Below are positions 10,953 to 17,557 of a DNA stretch of 64,000 nt, piece by piece. The position numbers were made by a program, and so were the translations under genes. Origin of the DNA: Acidiferrimicrobium sp. IK (GTDB lineage: Bacteria; Actinomycetota; Acidimicrobiia; Acidimicrobiales; Palsa-688); NCBI RefSeq assembly GCF_025499425.1, contig NZ_JAIMCB010000002.1, forward strand, positions 186,001 to 250,000. Reading direction: 5' to 3'. A model generated the notes under the pieces. The model saw nothing but the letters and a program-made list of their open reading frames with translations, did no database searches and was not told where the DNA came from. Position 1 is the stretch's first letter; every line of letters starts with the position of its first letter.

Positions 10953-12527
10953 ATGACCGGGACCACCGGGCCGGTCCTCGTAGTCGACTACGGAGCCCAG
11001 TACGCCCAGCTGATCGCCCGGCGGGTGCGCGAGGCCCACGTTTACAGCGAGATCGTCTCCCACAAGACGCCGACCGAGGAGATCCTGGCTCGGCGTCCGG
11101 CGGCGATCATCCTCTCCGGCGGACCGGCCAGCGTGTACGCCGAAGGCGCGCCGGCCACCGACGCCGCCCTGATGCAGGCCGGGGTCCCGGTGTTCGGGAT
11201 CTGCTACGGCTTCCAGGCCATGGCCCAGGCGCTCGGCGGCTCGGTGGCCCCCACCGGGCTAGCGGAGTTCGGCCGCACGGAGGTGGAGGTCGCCACCGGC
11301 AGCGACCTGTTCAAGGGCCAGCCCGACCACCAGGTGGTGTGGATGTCGCATCGCGACAGCGTCGTCGGGCTTCCTCCCGGCTTCGATGCCACCGGCTCGA
11401 GCGCCGGGGCCGCCATCGCGGCCTTCGAGCATCGCGACGCCCGGCTGTGCGGGGTGCAATGGCATCCCGAGGTCCTCCACTCCGCCCACGGCCAGGCGGT
11501 GCTCGAACGGTTCCTCTACGACTACGCCGGCGTGGAGCCTGCCTGGACGACAGGCAGCATCATCGAAGACTCGATCAAGTCGATCGCCGACACGGTCGGG
11601 TCCCGCCACGTCATCTGCGGCCTCTCCGGCGGCGTCGACTCGGCCGTGGCCGCAGCGCTGGTGCAGCGCGCCGTCGGCGACCAGCTGACCTGCGTGTTCG
11701 TGGACCACGGGATGCTCCGAGAAGGCGAACGGGTCCAGGTGGAGGAGGACTATGTCCGGGCCACCGGCATCCAGCTGAAGGTGGTCGACGCCAAGCAGCG
11801 CTTCCTCGACGCCCTCGACGCCCTCCCGGACCCGACCGACCCAGAGGCGAAGCGCAAGACCATCGGCCGCGAGTTCATCCGGGTCTTCGAGGCCGCGTCG
11901 GCGGAGGTCATCGCCGAGCAGGGCGGCACCGACGACATCGAGTTCCTCGTCCAAGGCACCCTCTACCCCGACGTGGTCGAGTCCGGCGGAGGCGAGGGAA
12001 CGGCCAACATCAAGAGTCACCACAACGTCGGGGGTCTTCCTTCCGACTTGAAGTTCGAGCTGATCGAGCCGTTGCGGAAGCTGTTCAAAGACGAGGTGCG
12101 CGCCGTAGGCGTCGAGCTGGGCCTGCCGACCGAGATGGTGTGGCGCCACCCGTTCCCCGGTCCCGGGCTGGCCATTCGGATCATCGGGGCGGTGACCGAG
12201 GATCGCCTCGCCGTCCTCCGGCGCGCCGATGCCATCGTGCGCGAGGAGATGACCGCGGCGGGAGTGGACCGCCAGGTGTGGCAATGCCCGGTGGTGCTCC
12301 TTGCCGACGTCCGCTCGGTTGGCGTGCAAGGCGACGGGCGCACCTACGGCCACCCAATCGTGCTGCGCCCGGTCAGCAGCGAGGACGCCATGACCGCCGA
12401 CTGGTCGCAACTCCCCTACGACCTACTTGGGCGCATCTCGACGCGGATCACCAACGAGGTGGCCGAGGTCAACCGCGTGGTCCTAGACATCACCAGCAAG
12501 CCGCCCGGCACCATCGAGTGGGAGTGA
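10953..12527 (+). CDS. guaA: GMP synthase (glutamine-hydrolysing)
   Basis: A 524-residue enzyme that converts XMP to GMP with glutamine and ATP. The class I glutamine amidotransferase domain (about 1-195) has the nucleophile Cys in [11 protein letters not shown] and the His/Glu of GVQWHPEV. The ATP-pyrophosphatase domain (about 200-395) has the P-loop [14 protein letters not shown]. The C-terminal dimerisation domain includes [14 protein letters not shown] and ends KPPGTIEWE, the conserved C-terminus of the family. Length is typical. It begins 6 bp after the kinase stop and ends at the edge of the decayed integrated element. Confidence 0.98.
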   Translation: MTGTTGPVLVVDYGAQYAQLIARRVREAHVYSEIVSHKTPTEEILARRPAAIILSGGPASVYAEGAPATDAALMQAGVPVFGICYGFQAMAQALGGSVAPTGLAEFGRTEVEVATGSDLFKGQPDHQVVWMSHRDSVVGLPPGFDATGSSAGAAIAAFEHRDARLCGVQWHPEVLHSAHGQAVLERFLYDYAGVEPAWTTGSIIEDSIKSIADTVGSRHVICGLSGGVDSAVAAALVQRAVGDQLTCVFVDHGMLREGERVQVEEDYVRATGIQLKVVDAKQRFLDALDALPDPTDPEAKRKTIGREFIRVFEAASAEVIAEQGGTDDIEFLVQGTLYPDVVESGGGEGTANIKSHHNVGGLPSDLKFELIEPLRKLFKDEVRAVGVELGLPTEMVWRHPFPGPGLAIRIIGAVTEDRLAVLRRADAIVREEMTAAGVDRQVWQCPVVLLADVRSVGVQGDGRTYGHPIVLRPVSSEDAMTADWSQLPYDLLGRISTRITNEVAEVNRVVLDITSKPPGTIEWE

Positions 12528-12544
12528 CCGCCCCAGGGCGGCAC

Positions 12545-13095
12545 CTGGCGTCGACGACCGGCATGCGGCGGGGCGAGGGGCTCGGACTCCGGTTCGGAGA
12601 TGCCGACCCTCGATGCGGCCGTCTTGCTGTTCGCCACCCGCTGGTGTCAGCCAGCTAAGCCGTCAACGAGTCGACGCCGAAGACCGATCAGGCCCGCGCC
12701 GTCGACCTCGACGAGCAGAACGTCGAGTACCTTCGTCCCCGCACGGAACGACAGCAGGCGGAGCCGGCGGCCTTGGCGGTCCGGCCATCAGGCGAGCCGT
12801 CTGTGTTCCGCCGGTAGGACGGCTGCCGGATCCACCCTGACCGCTACAGCCCGAAGTTCCGACAAGCTGGTCCGAGGGTCCGGCTCCCTCGCGTCCGACC
12901 CCCACGACCTTCGCCACACCCACGCCACCATTGGCCTGCGGGCCGGCGTGCCGGTGAAGGCCATCAGCGACCGCCTCGGCCAAAAAGGATCCGGCCTTCA
13001 GCATGAAGCAGAACGCCCGTGTCGTTCCTAGCGTGCAGGCGGACCCGGCTGCCCTGGTCGCGGCGCTGGCAGCAGGCCGCCGCCGCGACGCCTAG
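12545..13095 (+). pseudogene. Tyrosine recombinase (integrase) C-terminal remnant
   Basis: The catalytic half of a phage/ICE-type integrase, broken in three places. Frame 2 from about 12545 reads STTGMRRGEGLGLRF (first catalytic Arg in TGMRRGE), meets TAA at 12656, then PKTDQARAVDLDEQNVEYL and TAG at 12815, then IHPDRYSPKFRQAG. A frameshift near 12895 is needed to reach PHDLRHTHATIGLRAG (second Arg and His motif), and another near 12990 to reach AFSMKQNARVVPSVQAD and LVAALAAGRRRDA before TAG at 13093. The family's catalytic Tyr (usually ...TYAHV) is replaced by Asn (aac). The N-terminal arm-binding and core-binding regions are gone. Clearly inactive; evidence of past integration beside guaA. 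Confidence 0.85.
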
Positions 13096-13139
13096 CAGCC
13101 TCCTTCCCCAACAAGCCGGCCGCAGGCCGCTGCGTTAGC

Positions 13140-13162
13140 CAACGGGCCCCCGGGGCCCGTTG
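13140..13162. terminator. Perfect palindrome after the integrase remnant
   Basis: An 11-bp arm (CAACGGGCCCC) and its exact complement flank a single C. A very stable hairpin is expected in either transcript, but no T-run follows, so factor-independent termination is only suggested. Confidence 0.45.
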
Positions 13163-13299
13163 CGCCTTTCCTGGGCACAGCCCAAGGCACGAGGCGACCT
13201 TCGGCCGCCTCGCTACCGCCCTCGACTCGCTCCGCTCGCTCGGTTGGTGCCTGGAGGAAGCTGCCCGGGCCTCCCAGCTCGAGGATGCTGCCAGCGAGC

Positions 13300-13401
13300 G
13301 CGGCAACATCCGGCCCGGAGCAGAGGTTTGACCCCTCGGAAAACCAAGCGCAGAAACTGGGAAGCGGTGACAGAGCAACGCTACGGCCAGGGCTTCTGTA
13401 G
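13300..13401. repeat. Imperfect direct repeat, copy A (partner 14606-14714)
   Basis: Three blocks match copy B in the same order: GCGGCAACATCCGGCCCGG against GCGGCGACATCCAGACCGG, AGAGGTTTGACCC plus GAAAAC, and CCAGGGCTTC followed by GTAG after one base. The copies bracket vapBC, about 1.3 kb apart. They look like a duplicated tRNA-downstream flank left by integration or by rearrangement of the element. Confidence 0.6.
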
Positions 13402-13757
13402 TGGCGGCGGGGGCGACGGCGGGACGCTGACTGTGCACGTTCCCGCTAGCCAAAAGGGCAGGCCGAGCGGGGGTGTGCAGGCGCTGCACAAGGTCATGTC
13501 CACCCGCACGGGGTGAACGCTGGTGGAGTCATCGGACTAACGGCGCCATGCCATTGACGTGCCATGACCAGGATTCTGCCGGGGCGGCGGCTCCGGCGCA
13601 CTCGTGCATAGTCCGTCGACTTCTCGGGCGCAGACTCAGCTAAATACCGTCAAAAACCCAACCCGCCACCCTGCATGACCTGGGCTACGAAGGTTGATCA
13701 AGCCCCGACATATTCGCCCGAGAAACGCCGTCCCCAGCCTGAGGGTCCGTAGCCCCG

Positions 13758-14174
13758 TCAACGCGGCAGCACGTCAAAGGAGCGGCCATCGAGGGAGCGG
13801 AGGACGTCGAAGTGCCGGTGGTCCAAGCTGGCGATCACACGCGTCCGATACCGCTCGGCCAACACCACGATCGATGCGTCCGCCACGCCGATCGCCTGGT
13901 CTCGGTAGCGGGAGATGACCTCCCGGCAGCGCCGAAGCCCCTCTTGGTCGAACGCCGGCAAGTCCCACGCTCCGCCGGTCAGCTCGTCGAGCACGGCGAG
14001 TTCGTCGTCCACCCCGTGTCGGGTAGCAACGAGGTAGTCCAGCTCCGCCACCACGTACGGCGAAACGACCAACGCATCAGCTCTGGCAAGCACGTCTGAC
14101 ACCGCTTCGTGGTCGGGCTCGGACGCATCGAAGAACGCCAGGAGGGCGCTCGTGTCCACGACGACAGGAGGCAC
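13758..14174 (-). CDS. vapC: VapC-type PIN-domain toxin (ribonuclease)
   Basis: A 138-residue PIN-domain protein. Acidic residues expected around the Mg2+-dependent nuclease centre are present: Asp in VVVDTSALLAFFD, Glu in VVAELDYLV, Asp in GVADASIVVLAERY and Asp in VIASLDHRHF. GTG at 14174 starts 4 bases after the antitoxin stop, the usual compact toxin-antitoxin arrangement; longer upstream frames would read into the antitoxin gene. Family members cut specific tRNAs or rRNA when free of VapB; the target here is unknown. The pair sits inside the decayed integrated element, where it may have acted as a stabilising module. Confidence 0.88.
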   Translation of the reverse strand: MPPVVVDTSALLAFFDASEPDHEAVSDVLARADALVVSPYVVAELDYLVATRHGVDDELAVLDELTGGAWDLPAFDQEGLRRCREVISRYRDQAIGVADASIVVLAERYRTRVIASLDHRHFDVLRSLDGRSFDVLPR

Positions 14175-14178
14175 GCCC

Positions 14179-14394
14179 TCAGCGTTCCCCGAAGCCGGCA
14201 AGCATCTCCTCGGCGTCACGGGCGATCGGCTGACCGCTCGAGTACAGAGCACCACGAGCACGAGGCCGGACGCCGCCAACTGATGCGCGGATCGACTCGC
14301 GAATGATCTCTGCCTCCGACACCCCGCGCTCCGCAGCAGCCCGCTTGACCGCCGACTTCAAGTCCTCCGGCAGGTAAAGCGTCGTCTTCTCCAC
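14179..14394 (-). CDS. vapB: VapB-type ribbon-helix-helix antitoxin
   Basis: A 71-residue antitoxin. The N-terminus (VEKTTLYLPEDLKSAVKRAA, then GVSEAEIIRESIRA) is a ribbon-helix-helix DNA-binding fold: one beta strand and two helices that dimerise and bind the operator. The C-terminal tail, rich in Arg and small residues (about 42-71, ending MLAGFGER), should wrap around the toxin's active site. GTG at 14394 is chosen because TTLYLPEDL begins the beta strand a few residues in. A palindromic region lies directly upstream, so negative autoregulation by the VapBC complex is expected. Confidence 0.87.
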   Translation of the reverse strand: MEKTTLYLPEDLKSAVKRAAAERGVSEAEIIRESIRASVGGVRPRARGALYSSGQPIARDAEEMLAGFGER

Positions 14395-14400
14395 CCCTGT

Positions 14401-14425
14401 ATGGTACCACCGGTGGCGCCACCAT
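14401..14425. promoter_or_regulatory. Nested palindromes: likely VapB/VapBC operator
   Basis: Two overlapping perfect palindromes, CCACCGGTGG (14407-14416) and GGTGGCGCCACC (14412-14423), sit inside a 25-bp block whose ends are ATGGT and ACCAT. It lies 7-31 bp before the vapB start codon. Ribbon-helix-helix antitoxins bind such sites next to their own promoter. Confidence 0.6.
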
Positions 14426-14605
14426 TTGAGCGCAGAGGCGCCCGCATGCGTGCCTGCCGCGGCTTGTCCTGAGCTGGACGGAACGGTTCCCGCCACCCAT
14501 ATGCTCTTGGCGAGGGATGATCGCCGTAGCCCCAGCGGCTCCGAGCGCGATGCGACACCTCCGACCGTCGGCGACGTTGACGCAGCGAGGCTACGGAGGA
14601 CGAGG

Positions 14606-14714
14606 GCGGCGACATCCAGACCGGAGCGTTTGACAGAGGTTTGACCCGTCCGAAAACGAACCACAGAGGCAGGGAAGCCCTGTCAGAAAGTGTCTCTGAC
14701 CAGGGCTTCGGTAG
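14606..14714. repeat. Imperfect direct repeat, copy B (partner 13300-13401)
   Basis: Same block order as copy A. In this copy the block CCAGGGCTTC forms the right arm of a long hairpin and adjoins a tRNA-Met-like fragment. That suggests the ancestral sequence was the region just downstream of a tRNA gene. Confidence 0.6.
14674..14709 (-). terminator. Hairpin downstream of tRNA genes
   Basis: Arms GAAGCCCTG (14674-14682) and CAGGGCTTC (14701-14709) pair perfectly. They are extended inward by TCAGA (14683-14687) with TCTGA (14695-14699) around one bulged C. For minus-strand transcripts it falls after tRNA-Leu and the tRNA-Met-like fragment, where a tRNA terminator would be expected. No clear T-run follows. 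Confidence 0.5.
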
Positions 14715-14758
14715 GGGGGGCCTGGATTTGAAGGGGCGGCCTTGGGGTTATGAGCCGG
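14710..14758 (-). pseudogene. tRNA-Met(CAU)-like 3' fragment, possible attachment-site scar
   Basis: Read on the minus strand this block has, in tRNA order and spacing, an anticodon loop CTCATAA (14754-14748), a variable-region-like AAGG, a T-loop TTCAAATCC (14732-14724) and an end CTACC (14714-14710), then the hairpin. The anticodon and T stems no longer pair well and no 5' half is present, so it cannot be a working tRNA. The 3' end of tRNA-Met is a known target of actinobacterial integrases, and an integrase remnant lies 1.6 kb away. A chance resemblance cannot be excluded. Confidence 0.45.
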
Positions 14759-14803
14759 AAGTCTCCGCTCCGTGCGAGTGAGCGGGGGGTTGCAACCAAC
14801 CGG

Positions 14804-14890
14804 TGGTGGGCGCGGCGGGACTTGAACCCGCACGACCTCTCGGTCAAAGGCTTTTGAGGCCTCCGTGTCTGCCGATTCCACCACGCGCCC
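14804..14890 (-). tRNA. tRNA-Leu, anticodon CAA
   Basis: A complete class II tRNA of 87 nt including an encoded CCA. Acceptor arms GGGCGCG (14890-14884) and CGCGCCC pair perfectly. The D arm reads GTG...CAC with the GGCAGA loop; the anticodon stem GAGGC/GCCTT holds loop CTCAAAA with anticodon CAA at 14856-14854; a long variable arm (ACCGAGAGGTCG) and T arm GCGGG-TTCAAGT-CCCGC follow, then discriminator A and CCA. It reads UUG codons. It is intact even though an integrated element decayed next to it. Confidence 0.97.
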
Positions 14891-14908
14891 GAGGCGGCAA
14901 GCCGGCCA

Positions 14909-14914
14909 AGCGTA
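14909..14914 (-). promoter_or_regulatory. Candidate -10 box for tRNA-Leu
   Basis: TACGCT on the minus strand lies 19 bp before the tRNA 5' end, a fitting distance for a short leader. No convincing -35 hexamer was found. Confidence 0.3.
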
Positions 14915-15052
14915 GCCTCCTTCGCCCCCGCGCACCGGCCCGGCGAAGTTACCCACTGGTTTGTCACCTCCAGGGCCGCTCGTCGGTCAGAATCTGGGTA
15001 CGCAACCTGCGACGCCCTCCCCCGGCGCCGCCGAGACCGAGAGGAGTTCGAC

Positions 15053-16252
15053 CTGCCTGCCTTCGTGTTCCCCGGTCAAGGATCCCAGCGGCCGGGAATG
15101 GGCCGCCCCTGGACCGACCATCCCTCCTGGGACGTGGTGGTCGACGCGTCGGAAGCCTCGGGCCGAGACCTGGGCCACCTCCTCACGGAGGCTGACGCCA
15201 GAGAGCTGACCGAGACCCGCAACGCCCAGCTGGCCACCGTGACTCTCTCGATGGTCGTCCTCGACGCCATCGAACGGCTCGGGATCGCCCCCACGACCGT
15301 CGCCGGCCACAGCGTCGGTGAGTACACCGCGCTGATCGCCTCTGGCGCCTTGGGCTTTGAGGACGGCATCCACCTGGTGACCGAGCGAGGCGAGGCCATG
15401 CAGGCCGCCGCCGACATCACCACCGGCAGCATGATGGTCGTGCGCGGCGCCGACGCCGACACCATGGACATCGCCTGCCGCCTGGCCGACGGCGACGTCT
15501 GGGTGGCCAACTACAACAGCGCCGACGAGACGGTGATCGCCGGCGAGCTCGAGGCGCTCGAACGGGCCTGCGAGCTGGCCCTGTCCGTCGGTGCCCGCTC
15601 CGTGGCCCCCGTCGATGTAGGAGGGGCCTTCCACACGCCGCTCATGAGTCCCGCCCGCGACCGGCTCCGCAAGGCTCTGGCTACCACCGTGTTCCACCCG
15701 GCCGAGATCCCAGTCGTGACCAACGTCGACGGGCGGGCCCACACCGATCCCGACGACTGGCCGGTTCTGCTGTCCGCGCAGCTGTGCAACCCGGTGCGCT
15801 GGCGCCAGAGCCTGGTCCGCCTCGGCGGCCTGCACGACCGGGGCGGCGCCGTCGAGCGGCTCTTCGTGGAGATCGGGCCCGGCGGCTCGCTGGCGGCGAT
15901 GATCAACCAGTCGCTGCCGAGTATGACGACCGTCTCGGTCTCACGGCCCGCCGACCTAGACCATCTCGTCGACGCGGTCGCCGGCGACAGCGCGCTGCAC
16001 GCGTTCGCGGCCGGGCACCAAGGGGAGCAGCTCTACGTGTCTGAGCGCCTGGTGATCAGTCCCGGACCGGGGGTCTTCGCCCCGGCCAGCGACGCGGTCG
16101 AGGCGGCGCCAGTGGAGGTCGGGACCCTGCTCGGCCGGGTCGGGGCCGACGAGGTGCGTTCCCCCTTCGCCGGTCAGATCATCGGGATGCTGGCGCAGCC
16201 CGGAGAGCGGGTCCAGACCGGACAGCCCATCGCATGGCTGCGCGCCTCGTGA
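15053..16252 (+). CDS. fabD: Malonyl-CoA:ACP transacylase with extra C-terminal biotinyl-like segment
   Basis: Loads malonyl groups onto acyl carrier protein for FAS-II. The acyltransferase domain (about 1-295) has FVFPGQGSQRPGMG, nucleophile Ser in VAGHSVGEYTALI, and catalytic His in GAFHTPLM. Start: AGGAG at 15042-15046 lies 6 nt before CTG at 15053, giving (M)PAFVFPGQGSQ, the family's usual N-terminus. The first GTG (15065) would clip the first beta strand and is 18 nt from the ribosome site, so a CTG start is likely. After a linker, the last ~40 residues read VRSPFAGQIIGMLAQPGERV then QTGQPIAWLRAS. This resembles the first half of a biotinyl/lipoyl domain but stops where the modified-lysine hairpin should be. 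First gene of fabD-fabH-acpP-fabF; overlaps fabH by 19 bp. Confidence 0.93.
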   Translation: MPAFVFPGQGSQRPGMGRPWTDHPSWDVVVDASEASGRDLGHLLTEADARELTETRNAQLATVTLSMVVLDAIERLGIAPTTVAGHSVGEYTALIASGALGFEDGIHLVTERGEAMQAAADITTGSMMVVRGADADTMDIACRLADGDVWVANYNSADETVIAGELEALERACELALSVGARSVAPVDVGGAFHTPLMSPARDRLRKALATTVFHPAEIPVVTNVDGRAHTDPDDWPVLLSAQLCNPVRWRQSLVRLGGLHDRGGAVERLFVEIGPGGSLAAMINQSLPSMTTVSVSRPADLDHLVDAVAGDSALHAFAAGHQGEQLYVSERLVISPGPGVFAPASDAVEAAPVEVGTLLGRVGADEVRSPFAGQIIGMLAQPGERVQTGQPIAWLRAS

Positions 16253-17232
16253 CCACCAGAGGAGCGGCAATCACCGGGTGGGGCACCGCTCTACCCGACC
16301 GGGTTGTCACCAACACCGACATCATGACGCTGTTCGAGACCTCCGATGAGTGGATCCGCGAACGCAGCGGCATCGCCACCAGGCGGGTCGCTACCGGCCC
16401 CTTCATCACCGATCCCCCGCCGCACCATCCACCCGACGGGCTCGGGACCACTGGCCAGCTCGCGGTGGCGGCGGGACGCGAGGCGTTGGCCGCGTCCGGT
16501 ATAGAGGGGTCGGACGTCGGCCTGGTCATCCTCTGCACCACCACGCCAGACCAGCTCATCCCAGCGTCGTCGGCTGCGGTTTCCTCAGCGCTCGGCATCG
16601 CCGGAGGGGCGATGGACATCAACGCCGCGTGCGCGGGTTTCACCTACGGGCTGGTCACCGCCTCGAGCATGGTCGCGGCCGGGTTGGACCGGGTGCTGCT
16701 CATCGGCGCCGAGACCCTAAGCCGGGCCACCAACTGGGAGGACCGGACCAACGCGTTCCTCTTCGGCGACGGCGCCGGCGCGGTGGTCGTCGAGGCCATC
16801 CCCGGGGAGACCTCCCTGCTCGGCTGGGATCTCGGGGTCGACGGAAGCTTGGTCCCGATCCTCTACGCCGATCACGGCTCCGGCATGGTCATGAAAGGCC
16901 AGGAGGTGTTCCGCCGCGCCGTGCGCGCCACCGTCGCCTCTGCCACGCTCAGCCTGGAGCGGGCGAAGGTCAGCGCTGACGACATCGCGCTGTTCGTCCC
17001 TCACCAGGCCAACATCCGCATCATGGACGCCGTGGCGGACCGCCTTGGACTGCACAAGGACAAGATCGCGTCGGTCATCGACCACACGGGCAACACCAGC
17101 TCGGCGTCAATCCCCTTGGCGCTGGTCGAGGCGGCCAAGCAGGGGCGCCTGGCCGACGGCGATCTGGTCCTGCTGGCCGGTTTCGGCGCGGGCATGACCT
17201 GGGCGTCCGCCGTCTGGCGATGGGGACACTGA
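16234..17232 (+). CDS. fabH: 3-oxoacyl-ACP synthase III
   Basis: A 332-residue condensing enzyme that starts FAS-II by joining an acyl-CoA primer to malonyl-ACP. The Cys-His-Asn triad is complete: Cys133 in NAACAGF, His in FVPHQAN and Asn in GNTSSAS. C-terminal GFGAGMTWASAVWRW is typical. A Pro/His-rich insertion (about residues 55-72, FITDPPPHHPPDG) sits near the substrate entrance and is longer than in E. coli FabH. ATG at 16234 overlaps the end of fabD by 19 bp, implying coupled translation. Primer preference (acetyl, branched or long acyl) cannot be read from sequence. Confidence 0.95.
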   Translation: MAARLVTTRGAAITGWGTALPDRVVTNTDIMTLFETSDEWIRERSGIATRRVATGPFITDPPPHHPPDGLGTTGQLAVAAGREALAASGIEGSDVGLVILCTTTPDQLIPASSAAVSSALGIAGGAMDINAACAGFTYGLVTASSMVAAGLDRVLLIGAETLSRATNWEDRTNAFLFGDGAGAVVVEAIPGETSLLGWDLGVDGSLVPILYADHGSGMVMKGQEVFRRAVRATVASATLSLERAKVSADDIALFVPHQANIRIMDAVADRLGLHKDKIASVIDHTGNTSSASIPLALVEAAKQGRLADGDLVLLAGFGAGMTWASAVWRWGH

Positions 17233-17317
17233 CCCCCCGAGACGCGCCTGCGCTATCCCGACCCGTTACATTCGCAACTTCCCAGCCACACACAGCCACA
17301 CACAGACGGAGCAGACC

Positions 17318-17557
17318 ATGGACAACGACGAGGCCTTCGACAAGTTCAAGCAGTGCGCAGTCGAGGTGCTGCAGGTCGAGCCGGAGAAGGTCGTGCTCGA
17401 CGCCAAGTTCGGCGATGACCTCGACGCCGACAGCCTGGATCTGGTCGAGTTGGTGATGGCCCTCGAAGAGAGCTTCGACATCACCGTTGACGAGTCGGAG
17501 CTCGAGGGCGTCACGACCGTCAAGCAGGCGTTCGAGCTCGTCACGTCCAAGCTCTGA
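17318..17557 (+). CDS. acpP: Acyl carrier protein
   Basis: A 79-residue, acidic four-helix carrier. The phosphopantetheine attachment Ser lies in DLDADSLDLVELVMALEE. It carries acyl intermediates between FabD, FabH and FabF. The gene is 85 bp after fabH with its own AT-richer leader, and its stop TGA overlaps the fabF ATG (TGATG). Length and charge are standard. Confidence 0.97.
   Translation: MDNDEAFDKFKQCAVEVLQVEPEKVVLDAKFGDDLDADSLDLVELVMALEESFDITVDESELEGVTTVKQAFELVTSKL

Larger units (their letters stand above)
13096..13757. other. Non-coding stretch of the decayed element
   Basis: This 662-bp gap between the integrase remnant and vapC holds no gene I can support. It contains a 23-nt perfect palindrome (13140-13162), further short stem-loops around 13185-13255, and one copy of an imperfect ~100-bp direct repeat (13300-13401). 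From about 13500 to 13750 the composition is visibly less GC-rich than its surroundings, which suits acquired DNA. Open frames here lack any recognisable domain. Confidence 0.6.
14426..14803. other. Non-coding stretch between vapB and tRNA-Leu
   Basis: This 378-bp gap has no supported gene. It contains direct-repeat copy B (14606-14714), a long hairpin (14674-14709) and a tRNA-Met-like fragment (14710-14758), all described separately. The rest shows nothing recognisable. Confidence 0.55.

Noticed and set aside
12600..13031. Treating the 143-codon frame as an intact small integrase-like gene
   Set aside because: Only its LRHTHAT segment is homologous; the flanking integrase blocks lie in the other two frames, so it is one piece of a broken gene.
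13160..13516. A 118-codon frame in the decayed element
   Set aside because: No ribosome site, no domain, and it crosses the direct repeat and hairpins; treated as non-coding.
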